Positions 1-11,941 of a DNA stretch of 64,000 bases are shown here, piece after piece. How positions within the stretch are numbered: the stretch's first letter is position 1; each line of letters begins with the position of its first letter. This DNA is from Ananas comosus (Eukaryota > Streptophyta > Magnoliopsida > Poales > Bromeliaceae): positions 1,746,432-1,810,431 of the forward strand of contig NC_033627.1 of the NCBI RefSeq assembly GCF_001540865.1, read 5' to 3'. Both the position numbers and the translations under genes were made by a program. A model generated the notes under the pieces. The model was given only the letters and a program-made list of their open reading frames with translations, did no database searches and had not been told where the DNA came from.

Positions 1-111
1 CAATATTGCCACCCTTAATACAACAGGTAATGACCCAGTCATCTTGGCCTTAAACTTCGAGTACTTATTTGAAGAACCAATCTCTCCTCCTTTCCCATTC
101 TCTATAGCCAT
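1..111 (-). CDS. N-terminal fragment of an unidentified, possibly membrane, protein (runs off left edge)
   Basis: Reading minus from an ATG at 111 gives 37 codons open to the window edge: MAIENGKGGEIGSSN, a lysine-rich stretch, then a turn to hydrophobic residues (SLPVVLRVAIL). A short charged N-terminus leading into a hydrophobic segment is what small plant four-helix membrane proteins such as the CASP-like family look like, but this is a guess from the shape alone. The upstream DNA (112-600) is AT-rich with an AATG repeat and no competing start. Too little is visible to assign a function. Confidence 0.4.
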   Translation of the reverse strand, partial: MAIENGKGGEIGSSNKYSKFKAKMTGSLPVVLRVAIL

Positions 112-121
112 GGTCGTCGCA

Positions 122-168
122 AAAGAGAAATGAATGAATGAATGAATATGAATGAATATGAATGAATG
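122..168. repeat. AATG/AATATG simple repeat
   Basis: Irregular tandem AATG units, some expanded to AATATG, lie just upstream of the start codon at 111, so probably in the 5'UTR or promoter of that gene. Confidence 0.75.
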
Positions 169-597
169 GCGAATTAGGCCGTAGATGAGGAGGAGATTAT
201 ATGGATGGATGGGCCGGGAATGCGTGTGTAGCTTCTTTTGGTCAAGCAAGTTAAGCTAATTTGTTAATCTTTCACAAATTATGGAGATTTCATGAATCGA
301 TTATTACTTGCAAGTCTAAGGTACTGGGTGTTGCTGGAATTGGGTTTCTCTTTATTTTTCGTGTTAATGGCCTTTTTAGTTGGGTTCAATGTTGGTTGGG
401 TGTTGTAATATGTGTGAGAGTGTATTTAATTCCTCGGAACCTTTTTTTGGTGGAAGAATTAAGTGATTGCCCATGCCCTAAGTATTGATTTGGAGCAAAT
501 TCTTGGTTAGATGCAACTAACGGGAGAAAGAAAAATTCCAAATTAGTAATAATAATTTTAAATAATAATAGTATTTATTTGATGCAAATGTCAAACA

Positions 598-650
598 GGG
601 GTTAATGGCGCAGTTGGCTAGCGCTCATAGATCTCAAGAAGCTCGAACCA
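598..650 (+). repeat. tRNA-Met-like 5' half (tRNA relic or SINE head)
   Basis: Starting at 598 the sequence closely follows the 5' half of plant elongator tRNA-Met. It has a GGGG acceptor end and a perfect A box TGGCGCAGTTGG (606-617), followed by GCTAGCGC and a degraded anticodon arm (ATCTCAAGA where CTCATAA is expected). The 3' half does not fold back to close the acceptor stem; a distant B-box-like GGTTCGTTC lies near 706. I read it as a tRNA pseudogene or the head of a tRNA-derived SINE that ends in the T-rich stretch near 765. No target-site duplication was found. Confidence 0.45.
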
Positions 651-1636
651 CCCAATCCTGTAAAAATAACAGAGCTGTGACGAGATACGTGCACACGTGA
701 ATCGAGGGGTTCGTTCACAACCGTCTGATTAGCCAGATGAAACTAGCACATCTGAGCTCTCTTTTTTGTTTTTGTAAATTTTTCACATCATCGATATTCG
801 TTTATCTGATTATATGTTTCACACACTGGTTACATTCGCTCAGGGAAATAATAATAAAAATATTTGACATTTCCTACAACTAGTGAGTCCCAAATATCAT
901 TTATATATATATACACCATTAGCTGAATATATAGCTAACTAATCGTTTCACCCTATTCAAATTTGCAAAATGCCACACTACAATACTTTCTAAGAAGAAA
1001 ACTATAGAATTGTCATTAGTGTAATTTCTTCTTTTCTGCGTCACATACAAATAATTAGCAACAGGTGCTCAAATCTTTTAGCATACATTCTATTTCTAGT
1101 CTAGTTCCCAGCATAAATTGTTAACATTATGTCGAAATCTTATGTTTCCACTTCGCTTCTTTGTTAAGTTGGAAACCATACGTACATGCACCACCTGAAC
1201 ACCATCTATGCAAAAACAATATCAAACAAAATCCCAGTTGCTCCGTGCTAAACTCCGATAACATCGACAGTAGTACAAAATCAAAGAAATAAGAGGTACC
1301 AAGAGAAGCACCGAAACAAAGATATAGCACAAATGAATAAGCAGACACAAACAAAGTGTTATACACATCGGTTTATAGGAACTATTCGCCTTATAGTTCT
1401 AACTACACTGGTCCAGGCAACAACTGTAGGACTTAATACACTTCAAATATGACGCACAGGTGCACTCATCTACAAATGAAAGAATAGAGTTCCATGGAAC
1501 AAAAGTTTTCAATGCCCTTAGTTGCGTCAAATTCTCCAGAAAAACACTTATCGCGTCTTTTACATTTTACAGAGTCTGTGAATTCACAGGGGATAAATAA
1601 AGCACAGTGATACCTGGGAATCTTTACAGTACTACA

Positions 1637-3751
1637 TCACTTCTTTCCGGTCGTAACTCCAACTACAACATTGCTTACCTGCATAATGAATTATCATACT
1701 TGTTTAAGTAACGTTGTTTTATTCTAGCAAAATCAGCAAAAGTTCAAGCCGTTAAGTTGTTAACAGAAAGCACGAAGGAGTTACCAATTTGCCCCTCTCG
1801 TCCACAGACATTGGGTTCTCTACGACAACAGTCTGGGTTTGAGTTGTTGGCTACAAGAAAAAGAAACAGAGGAAAAACATGGGTCAATCATCGTACACAA
1901 AGATTTGAACATGAATTACTAATCAACTTTGTGCACAAAGAAAAGAAAGGAGAGAAATCGACATACAGATGAAGTGGAAGGTGGTGTGTATGGAGCCTCA
2001 TTAGGTCTGTGCGCTGTGGGGATGGGAGGCCTCATATTATTCATCTGAAAAAGAAAGAGGGAGAAAAAAGGTGGAAAATTTATGTTACTCAAAACTCACC
2101 CGAATTTGGAGAACAAGAAATCTAAAATCGATTTTCACATACCCCAATGTTCGTAACGTAATGGCATATGGCGCATTTCACAGATGATGCCCCATAAGGA
2201 TACAACAGGGTTGTACGGCACTGGGCACAGTTAACCTGAGCTACACCATTTGCTGCACCACATCAATAAAGATCATATTAGAAATTCACGAGATTGCTTC
2301 TCCTACAGGGTTAGTAGAGAGAGTAACAGGAAAAAATGACATTAGTGAGCAATTATTTTAAGTAATAATGTGTATAATTGCATATAAAGAAAAGACGTAT
2401 AGAAATTCACATATCCTAGTGTTTTCCGATGAACAAAAATTGTCTACATAAGTACATTAGACTTATCAAACCGTTGCATGGTCGATTGACATTCAAAATC
2501 TACAAGAGCCTGATTGACATTACGGAAGATTTGTGGTGTTATGCTTTAACACAGAAGAGAAATTAATGAAAATGCCCCTATACTCTCTGTCAGAAAACAC
2601 AACATTACTTGAAAAAGTCGCCATCTATGTCAGTGAGTTTAGCAATTTATCTAAGAATTGCAGATACAACTTGCCAACAGGAAAAGATAGAAAAAGAATA
2701 TTGATTTTAGTACCTGATCTTACAAGATTTATCGTGTTGCAACAAGAGCATCTAACACTTGTAGCTCCGCGATTATACATCAGCAATGTTCTGCAACCTC
2801 CACATATAAGTTGAGCTGTATCCATTCCTGCAAAACATTTATATTCAACTCTTCGTAATCAAATTAACCCCAATACAAGGGCCGATGAAAACACACCAAA
2901 CATAACATACGCAACATGACAACCAACATGGCAACTCACAGAACAAAAGCTTTATTTCAACTTAAAATATAGACACTAGGTGGACATTGGTGCGGTCAGT
3001 GTTTTACGCACTTGGGTTCTATCAATGGGCCGTAGAGAATTTCAAGTATACGAAACTCAAAATTACTACAGCGAAATGGGAGGTATGGAAACAGGGAAAA
3101 ATAAAAAACTAACTAAAAAAGTAATAAAAGAAAGTAAATCAAGTAAATCAAATTAAGATAGTAGAGGAGTTGAGCATGCCTTCTCTCCCATATACAAAGA
3201 ATGAACACACTACACATCCATATTTTTATAACAGCTATTGGCACCACATGACAAACGACCAACTCTTCCTCCATTACCTCAATTACACTGAGAAATTAAT
3301 AATCCACGGAGAACACATAAGATGAGTTTTCTGTCAAGGAGATTGACCATACTGTACAGTATGATAAGGGGATATTTTTAATACGCTTCGGTGTTTTCGG
3401 ACTGTGACAACACATACAGAGAGAGAGAGAACGGCAGATTGCCAGTTATAAAGTAATTGTGTAGGCTCAATGCATACAACATTTTCAAAAACAAAGTCGG
3501 ACGTAAAATGCACCTATGGGATTACCGCTCTTTACCTAGACAGGCTAACATTGCTTACAAACAGTGGAAATGGGAACTAATCTAAAGAAAGAACAAAACT
3601 TTAATTTAGTTCTCACATGCAGAAGATGTAGTAAAGTACCTGGAAGCCGGACGGGAGATATAGTGTTACATACAGCGCAACATACGCTGGTCGCCCCTCG
3701 TGGGTAAAGAAGAACGCTCCTGCACCCGTTGCACACTATTTGGCTCTGCAT
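1637..3751 (-). CDS. LSD1: LSD1-type zinc-finger protein (three LSD1 fingers)
   Basis: Plant-specific nuclear/cytosolic regulator; Arabidopsis LSD1 is a negative regulator of superoxide-triggered cell death. CDS exons on minus: 3751-3640, 2827-2714, 2252-2143, 2044-1967, 1850-1785, 1678-1637 (522 nt, 173 aa, phases consistent, GT-AG introns). Three CxxCR...Y..GA.SV.C..C fingers lie at residues 7-28, 46-67 and 84-105, one per early exon. The tail carries [16 protein letters not shown] and ends [13 protein letters not shown], which matches LSD1 rather than the shorter LOL1 type. The ATG at 3751 sits two bases after a splice acceptor, so the 5'UTR is interrupted by an intron reaching a donor at 4219; a non-coding exon probably spans 4220 to about 4500. 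The match over the whole length makes the family call firm; orthology to LSD1 itself is inference. Confidence 0.93.
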
Positions 3752-4219
3752 ACCTATTTTTCAAGTTTCAGAAGATCAAACAGATGGCCCATGCCGTAGT
3801 AGTTCATAATCACGAAACATATTACATGAATAAACTAACTGTTTATCCACAAGAAAGTATCACCGCGACACACGCACATGCTGTAGTAGTATCTGTTCTT
3901 AATTGGCATAAGTAAATTAGAATGGCAGCAATTCCAGTTCATACGGATTTTCTTTCTAATTATGCAATTTCAAGCATCGTACACGCAAATAAAGCATTTA
4001 AACTTCCTGGTACATGTCAAAACATCAGGAAAATTTTCTTTTATGCATGAACTGAATAGATTATTTCAATCAACAGGATGCCACAAGCATGCGTACTAAT
4101 CAACTATATTCCTGTAAAATCCATCATAATAATAAAAAAAAAAACGCAAAAAGAACAAGAAATCACCGATTAAACACAAAACACAAATTTAAAGAATCCA
4201 AACAACGACTATGGATTAC

Positions 4220-4680
4220 CTCTCTTCCACAGATCAGCAAATAGACCTCCGAAAACCTCTAAAATCGATTCAAAAAAAAAAACCCCCAAAATAAAAAAAA
4301 AGAAAAACCCTTTTGGCCAACGCGACGCCGCGAAAACCCAATCCGAGAAGGGTTTCCTCGCGATCGATCCTAGCGAGAACACGAAGAAGAAGAAGAGGAT
4401 TATGGGGGGGAGGGGGGATCGAAGGGGATTAGGGCAGGGAATTGGGGATTTTTCGGAGAAAGAGGAACGATGGAGAGGAGGAGGTTTCGTGGATTTGGTG
4501 TTGTGAAAAGGATGCAGAGCTTTAAATGTGTTATGGAATTTTCCAACCGCATGAGAGGAAAAATAAATAAAAATAATAAATAATAAATAAATAAATAAAC
4601 GAAGTAGAATGGGGCGGGTCGACGAGACGCGGTACTGAGACGGAGCCGAAAATTCCATCTACCTTCGACATACATAATAA
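4220..4680 (-). promoter_or_regulatory. 5'UTR exon and promoter of the LSD1-type gene
   Basis: A good donor (GAGAG|GTAATC, minus) ends at 4220, and a C/T-rich leader read on minus lies up to about 4480, typical of a plant 5'UTR. A TATA-like TTTAAAG lies near 4525. The exact transcription start is not visible. Confidence 0.5.
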
Positions 4681-4757
4681 TTAGCTTTTAATTTAGATAA
4701 ACGCGTGGGGCTGCGTTACAACCCAGTGAGAATTTAAAAAAAAAAAAAAAAAAAAAC

Positions 4758-5193
4758 TAAATTACAGAAATTTTTTTTATCAATATTTATTTTTTTCATA
4801 ATTCAAAATTTTATATTTTGTCATTTTAAAAAATAAAAAATATTCATTTTGACGTCGCTGTTAGTGTTCCGTTAGGGTTCGTTTATATCCTATCTTTTAT
4901 ACCCAAAATACTTTTGAAATTCTTCTTCTTCCCCGTTCTCGGCTGCGCCGTCTCGTCCTCGCCCATGCCCACACACACGCCTTGCCTGCCTCCGCCGCCT
5001 CACCCTCACCCTCACCCTTCTCTCCGTCCACGCTCATTCTGTAAAAAAATAAAGGATAATTTAGTTATTTTATCACAGTGTATCCGTCGTGTACATTTTT
5101 TATGTTTCAAGAGGATAAAATGTAAATTTTTGAATGACATGAGAGAAAAATAAAAAAGAGAATATTGACAGAAGAATTTTCTGTAATTTAGCC
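4758..5193. mobile_element. Diverged long-TIR (Mutator-like) non-autonomous element
   Basis: The left end, CTAAATTACAGAAA (4758), is inverted at the right end as TTTCTGTAATTTAGCC (to 5193). The subterminal ACATTTTATCC-like sequence before the right end resembles the 18818-19457 element, as does an internal CCGTTAGGGTTC motif. The interior is partly C-rich (4930-5035). The left flank is an A-run, and no clean target duplication can be read. I regard it as an older member of the same family. Confidence 0.55.
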
Positions 5194-5443
5194 AATTATT
5201 TTTTTTTTAAGGTTCTTAAACTTTGTCCTGAGTAATAATAACAATTCACCATCCAAGTTGGAAACTCCTTAAAATTCACCTTCTATCTACTAAGTATGCA
5301 TCTACGTCAATTTGGTCAAAAGGTATTAATCTTGTGATCAGATAATAATATTTATATTGCAAGTAAAATGATCAAAGACGGTGAAATATTGCAAAAGAGA
5401 AAAATGACAATGGTGATAGTGATTAAATTTTCGTACGTGTTTT

Positions 5444-5545
5444 CAAAACCTGGGCTTGGTCAATGGAAGCTTCCCTCATGGTGTCATCTTATTGCAAAAC
5501 CTGGGCTTGGTCAACGGAAGCTTCCCTCGTGGTGTCATCTTGTTG
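5444..5545. repeat. Two-copy 51-bp tandem repeat
   Basis: Two near-identical 51-bp units begin at 5444 and 5495 (CAAAACCTGGGCTTGGTCAA), with only a few mismatches. They lie between genes and have no supported coding role. Confidence 0.85.
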
Positions 5546-5775
5546 CGGCACTATAAACATTAGAATCCAAAAATCCTTCATAGATTGGAACACATGATGA
5601 GTAAATTCCTCGCATAAATTGTCTATATTATATTATGGCAATTGATTTTAGATCTTAACCAACGTATTTTTGTGCCTCTTCTTCTAGTAAAACGTTTGGT
5701 AAATAAAAAATATAAAACTTTTGTTATGGAGAGAACTTAAAATGAGATTCAGTGTTTTAAAAAATAGAAGCTACA

Positions 5776-6055
5776 AGGAGAAAATGTTTTAAAAAACCTC
5801 AAACAAAGTACTTCTCTTAATAGCAGCATTTCATCAGTAATGGGTTGGAAAAGTGAAAGGCATCATCACCCCCTCAAGGATTGGAATATATACTGTTGTT
5901 TTTTAAAACATTTTCTCCTTTAAAAAACCTCAAACAAAGTACTTCTCTTAATAGCAGCATTTCATCAGTAATGGGTTGGAAAAGTGAAAGGCATCATCAC
6001 CCCCTCAAGGATTGGAATATATACTGTTGTTTTTTTTTTTTTTTTGCTGGGTTGG
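5776..6055. repeat. 141-bp tandem duplication with embedded inverted arm
   Basis: The block beginning CCTCAAACAAAGTACTTC at 5797 recurs at 5938 (offset 141 bp) with essentially no change through CCCCCTCAAGGATTGG. AAGGAGAAAATGTTTTAAAA (from 5776) is present inverted near 5900-5922 at the junction of the two copies. The near identity points to a recent duplication. Confidence 0.85.
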
Positions 6056-6535
6056 ACCAAACAAGAACATGAAGGATTGGAATATACCAAGTTCATGTTT
6101 GCCTTACCTCCAAGAACAGGTATTCTCTCCATTAGGAAGTGAGACATGAAAACCAAAATAAAACGGCAAAATTAGACAGTAAAATTTGCCGAAGAAACGA
6201 TCGGAGCTGAGTAACAAACTAAGTTACAAAACTACCCTGTATATCCAAAAGAAACAAGTTTAGTATTCCAAATATGTCTCTTTATATAGTCTTCTTGTAT
6301 CCTATTATATAATGTAGATTATAAGATGGTCCCTTGTAAATCTTATTACACATTAGCAGTTCGCATACTAGTAAGTACAAAGGATAAAAAGGTTCATGTG
6401 CTTCTTACGTTTACGCGAGTGTCCACCTGAGAGCAGAAAATAGCAGCAAATACAACGGCAATAACCAATTGTTTAACTAGTAAAATGAGATAGATATACA
6501 TAGCAGCAGACATCTAAATTTCATTCTTTAGGTGG

Positions 6536-9500
6536 TCAGATGCGCCGAAGAGACGCCAGCCTCTTCTCCAAATCATCAACTTCGGAAGAAGCTTCAGGAG
6601 CTGCAGTTCTGCAAACACACCACATGTACGTGTGTGAATGTAGTAAAAAACAAAGACTAACCTTGATCAAAAACAAGAAGTTTCTAGCTTAGAGCCAGCC
6701 CTCCTCCAATTTTCTAATTGAATCTAAGTTGCTTCAGAGAAATAAGTATCATGGAAAGCTTTTAGGTATTTGGCAGAATAGCTTCGGTGATCTATTGTCA
6801 AAAAATGTGCCACAAAAGCGAAAATGTTCAGCTGGGGCATCATTGATGTCTATTGAGTAACACATGCATTTTCTGCGTGAGTTAAATAGCTAAAGCAGTT
6901 CCCATCACTTACATGTTTATTTAGGGACAAGCAGATTACAGTTTTCCAACTCGTCTCCCAGAATATGGTTCTTTAGAAATGAAAATTCTTATATGAAGAG
7001 ACATCATTTTACACCAGACTATACCTCAGGATTTAACAATTTCTCTCGGTAGCAGCAGAGCTCGCTTACATTGCAAACAGTAAGTACTGTTATGCTAGCT
7101 TGCTTAAGAGGATACTATCTCAATGGTTTGTGAGCAAACACTATCTAGGCAAAAGAAACATGTATATAGCCAGTGAAAGATATTTGTGTATATACCGCTT
7201 TGGGATGTTCTCGACCTTCTTGTTATTCACTGCTATTCGACCTTTAGGAGCTGAAGAGAGCTGCACAAAGCCACAAGAGTACGTAAAATTTGTAGTCTAT
7301 CTACATAATGCACATAAGCATCAACATACAGTAGTAATCAAGAGAATATATATATAAAGAAAAAAGAGAGAGCTACCTGAGAGGCAACGTCTACCCCAAT
7401 TTCATCAAGCACCTAAAAAGGGCCGGAGATTAGAAGGAGCTCAATTTGGTTTAAAATTGTAAAATGATTTAGATAAGATGTGCAGCTAAAAACCCCTATA
7501 AGATGTGCAGCTAAAAACCCCTACTGGATATTTGGGTTAAGTGATATGTGTATCAGTCAGTGGGATGGGAAAAAAGACTCCCTTGGAAAGAACCAAGTCT
7601 TGTATTGATCCTTGACCGACATTCAATGAAATAAGACAACTTACCTGGTTAGTGAGCTCTTCTGTTTCCTCTTCGGCTTCATCTTTATCCAGAGTTTCAT
7701 CTATGGCCTCTGACATCATCTCAATCTGCATGGCACAAGCATAAATTTCACATTGCAAATGTCTACGAAGGAATAACATAAACATCCTCTTTAAGAAGAA
7801 AAGATAAGAGAAATGAAACAAAGCTTTAGAAGGCAGTTGGCTGGTTGCTACTACAAATCAAGTTCAAAAGGGGTCCTAGAAATAAAGATTCTACAGAATT
7901 AGGAAGTTGCATCCTACGATAGTTGATGCAGTCTCAGCACAAGTGATGAAAATTGTAGCAGGAATCAAAATATCTTGAATCAAGAATGACATCTTGTGCC
8001 ATATAAAGAAGCATCACAAAGAAACATCACTGAAACCTGCTCCCTATGGGGTTTCTCTTTATAAATACACTTCAGAATTTTGCAATTTTTAGCTCTTATG
8101 AAAGCTTAATAATTATGAGTTTTCAAGATAGGCTATATGTACAATACAGTTGCAGAAATTTTTTCGTAGACCCAAAACCAATTACCATAAGCCCCTTGAG
8201 TAAATAAATATACATGTTAAAAAAGAAACTCCTGCATCCAACAGGCCTTTAATGGATGCACAAGAGGAATGCATGAAAAAAATTCTTCCATCCTCCCAAA
8301 TCCTCCCATTAGAGTGCAGATTCTTTGGAAACTTCTTTCTTGGAAAGCATGAGAAGAGGTACATAGTAACAAATAAATATAACTAAAACAATGAGGGTGC
8401 TGATGAAGAGCTTCCATGAGATTTTACCGTCATATCCATCTGGGCTGATTGCTTCTGGAATTCCTTCATCACCTTCACCTGTTTAGCTGGTTCCATTTGC
8501 TGAAACATTCCAATCAATCCGAACAGGTAAATCACTTGTTGCATATTACATTGGCGAGCACAATCTATTCAACATATATTTCTTTATGCACCATAAAGTC
8601 CTGTTTGTTACCATACCTTGTTCATTGCTGCCATTGCTTTGCTTGCACCCTTCATTCCAGCAGAAATTGAAGTGCTAGCATGCATAGCCTGTTAAAAAAA
8701 AATGCCATAGTGTTCTCAATTCTGGGAATATTGCTCGCAATATATATGAATATTATTGACAGCTCAAGATTCCTGACCTGGGTATGAGTTGCTACACCTC
8801 TTATCTGTGCACGGGTTCCTTGCAAATTAAGGATTTGTTGCCTGAGCCGAATAAGCTGTCGAGCTAAGATTCGAGTGGCAGCCTGAAAATGAAAGTATCC
8901 TGTAAGTTGCAATCTCTTATAAAAGAAGAGCAATTGCCCATTTGGCCCAGGTCCTGGAGAAGTGTCTCTACTTGAGGAGTAGAAGCAAAAATAGTGTCGC
9001 TAACTATATGCGCAAGAAGCTAAAATGAGTTTCCACGCTCAAAAGTATAAACCCTAATTTAAAGCATTTGCTTCTACCTACAAAGTGTACTTCTCAAGAG
9101 CTTTTAATTAAAAAAGCTGTTAGAGCTTTTTTGAACAGCTCTATCCAAACAACATTTGTACAAAGATCAAACCGAAAAAGATCCTAAATCACTTGTTTCT
9201 AGTACAATATTGTAGCTAACATAGTCAACATGATGAAACTCAGCACGTCAAGCAAATGCAAGCATAAACACAAAGAAAGCTGGTAAAACAAGTAACAACA
9301 AAGCTAAATAAATTGGAATATGCTTGCCTCATTTCCAGTTTTTGCAGTCCTCTTAATCTCTGCGACCAGTTTTTTCTCCTGAAACAAATAACGTCCGTAT
9401 GAGATCATAAAAACAACAAACCTTCGAAAGAATTTGACTAGATAGATGCTACAACTTGGACAAGCAAGCAAACCTCTAATTGCAGAGAACCAATCTCCCG

Positions 9501-10485
9501 CTCGATGTCTGAGGATTATAAAAAAAAAATATTTGAGAAAAATTAGGCCTTACGCTTAATTGCAGACTATGATAATAATATATAAATTGTTTACTTCGAT
9601 GCCAGTTCATGATAAGAATATTGGCATGTGTAAATCAGATTTAATGGGTCGTTTTCTTTTCGGGGAAAAATGCCTCGAATGCACCCGAATTTCTGTGCAA
9701 TTTTGAGATCACCACCGAGCTTTAAAAATGATATAAAATTACTTGAACAATACAATTTTGCGACACCAAAAAAAAAAAAAANTTTCAGGCAGTTTAATGT
9801 CGCTTTCAAAGTTTTGTAGTTTTTTTTTTTTAAGAAGAGAGGTTGGATCACATAAACTTTTAACAAAATTTTATAATACTCAAAGAAATTATATTTAAGC
9901 ACTCAATTACATACAAAATGAGCACTCTCACCTCTTGTGGCCGCTGACATTTCTCTCTTGCTCGTCCTGAGAGCATCTGCATGACATAAAAGCATAATCG
10001 AATTTAAAATGCGTAGCCCATGGAAATTGCGACAAAAAAAAATCTCAAACAGCTAAAAGAAACCATAGTTTGGTGGCAAATCTGAGGCACAGAGCCGAAC
10101 AAGAACACCAAAATCCCTTTTTTTTCCCCTCTCATTCCAGAAGAAGAAAAAAAGAAACCAAAAAAAAAAAAAAAAGCGAATCTTTCCAATCAATGTCCCA
10201 AATCTCGTAAATGAACATAATATAAAAATTGACACATAAAGATCGAATTTGGGAAGCGAAATCGAGACGAATCTCTAAAAAATCTCTCTCCTTTCATGAA
10301 GAAGAACAGTATCTCCTAAAATCCACTTTGAATCCATCAAAGAATTTACCCAAAACAAAAAAAACAAAAAAAAGAACGTTAGATTCCAAAATGGAGAGAG
10401 AAATGCGGGAACCCAAACCAAAACCCTAGCCCGAACCCTTCAAAGCCTCACCTTTCGCGGAGGTCTTCTTCTTAAAAATGTTCAT
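6536..10485 (-). CDS. VPS2.3: ESCRT-III subunit VPS2 (VPS2.3-like, CHMP2 family)
   Basis: Subunit of the ESCRT-III polymer that cuts intralumenal vesicles from endosomal membranes and is disassembled by VPS4. Eleven exons on minus: 10485-10452, 9976-9932, 9508-9474, 9378-9328, 8882-8778, 8688-8617, 8499-8428, 7725-7645, 7412-7377, 7260-7196, 6608-6536 (669 nt, 222 aa, all phases fit). It starts MNIFKKKTSAK and shows the basic Snf7-domain helices (ILARQLIRLRQQILNLQG). An acidic C-terminal part (DETLDKDEAEEETEELTNQ) precedes a final MIT-interacting helix, DDLEKRLASLRRI, the VPS4-binding tail. Detail matches VPS2.3 better than VPS2.1 or 2.2. The exon-4 donor is GC (GAG|GCAAGC at 9327), with no usable GT nearby. 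The AAACCCTAG telo-box near 10422 lies in the first intron. Confidence 0.94.
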
Positions 10486-10717
10486 GGCTCCTTCCTCCTC
10501 CTCCTCCTCCTCTTCTCGCTCGAGAGATCCGAATCGGAGATCGAGGGGAAAGGGGATTTGGGGATTTTTTGGGGGATTCGGAGCTCTAAAAAGGGCAATG
10601 TGGGAGCTGCTTCTTCGTTTCTTTCTCCGACTCTCTCTTTACATAAAAGGAGCGCTCCACGAGAGTGGGTCGAGTAGCCGTTGCAGAGAGAGTGGAGACC
10701 CAGAAGCCCTAGCCAAA

Positions 10718-10744
10718 TAAATAAATAAATAAATAAATAAATAT
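10718..10744. repeat. AAAT microsatellite
   Basis: About six ATAA/AAAT units upstream of the VPS2.3 start, in its promoter region. Confidence 0.85.
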
Positions 10745-11120
10745 AAAATAGCCCCCTAAGGTTTTTGTAAATTACAAACAGTACCTTACATTTTGAACCT
10801 TGTCTGTTATTTTTGGTGGTGTTTTATGTGTAATTGTATCAAATCGAGATTTTTATATAGGTAGGTTGAATTTAATACAAATTTATACTACAAAATTTAA
10901 TAACTAAGACTCTAGAAAAAATTTTATAAATCGAATTCTCCATAGTCCAAAATTATAATATATTTTTTTTATTAAATTAGAAAAATAAAATTATAATAAT
11001 ATATTTATTAATTCTATAACCCGAACAAATTTGATACTTTTTTTAAACAAAATCTATTCTTCTACGTGTATCAATTAATTTTTGACAGTTCTTCGGGATT
11101 TAAAAGCAATAAAAAAAAAA
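10745..11120. other. Non-coding AT-rich spacer
   Basis: Low-complexity AT-rich DNA between the VPS2.3 promoter and the foldback element. I see no supported gene or RNA here. Confidence 0.6.
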
Positions 11121-11613
11121 GAAAAAACTTAAAAAAACCCCCTGTGGTTTCATATTTTTTTATTTTAGTACCATGTGGTTTAAAGTATATCAAGTTAGTA
11201 CTCTATGGTTTCTCACTTTATCACTTTAGTACCCTGTGGTTTAAAGTGTATCAAGTTAGTACCCTGTGGTTTTGTACTTTATCACTTTAGTACCCTGTAG
11301 TTTTAATTTTGTATCAAGTTAGTATCTTGTGGTTTTTTAAATCACTTCAGTACCCTGTGGTTTCACACTTTATCACTTTAGTATCCTGTGATTTAAAAAA
11401 CCACAAGGTACTAACTTGATACAAAATTAAAACCACAGAGTACTAAAGTGATAAAGTGCAAAACCACAGGGTACTAACTTGATGCACTTTAAACCACAGA
11501 ATACTAAAGTGATAAAGTGAAAAACTCCAGAGTATTAACTTGATATATTTTAAACTATATGGTACTAAAGTGAAAAAAATTGAAACCATAAGGGGGGTTT
11601 TTGAAGTTTTCCC
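11121..11613. mobile_element. Foldback element of tandem ACCCTGTGGTTT units (copy 1)
   Basis: The left half holds about seven direct copies of a 20-45-bp unit containing TTAGTACCCTGTGGTTTAAA and ATCAAGTTAGTACC. After about 11400 the same units run in the opposite direction (ACCACAGGGTACTAACTTGAT). The outer ends are inverted: GAAAAAACTTAAAAAACCCC and GGGGTTTTTGAAGTTTTCCC. The whole is one long potential hairpin without coding capacity. A-runs flank both ends. Copies 2 and 3 are at 19631-19980 and 32966-33398. Confidence 0.85.
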
Positions 11614-11884
11614 AAAAAAAAAACGTGGGGACGCAAGCAAAGCTGCAAAACCATTGATCCCCTAATCCGAATCAATAGATAACTGAATTTTCTTTTAATT
11701 TCAAAAAATAAAAGGAAAACCGAAAGTCCTTTTCCGTAAATACAAGAAACACAAGGACGTTTTTGGTGCAGCAAACGATAAGAAGAAGAACCCGAGGAGG
11801 GGGCGCTCTAGATAGAAAAATAACCGAAAAAACAACAATAAATAAATAACTAAATAAATAAATAAAAGGGTTCTCTCGCAGCTG

Positions 11885-11941
11885 ATGCCCAAAGATGCTC
11901 AATCGCGGCGCCGTGGAGACACCGATAATAATGCGAAGATC
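11885..11941 (+). CDS. Possible upstream exon of the AS8 gene (start uncertain)
   Basis: ATG at 11885 opens 19 codons (MPKDAQSRRRGDTDNNAKI) ending exactly at a GTAATT donor at 11942. Splicing to the acceptor at 12331 would join in phase to FL and then the conserved MIIKG start, adding 21 residues. Known AS8 homologs begin at MIIKG, so this exon may instead be 5'UTR. The codon fit may be chance. Confidence 0.35.

Noticed and set aside
4209..4675. Overlapping frames on minus upstream of the LSD1-type gene
   Set aside because: They cover the C/T-rich 5'UTR and promoter; Phe/Ser/Pro-rich translation without similarity.
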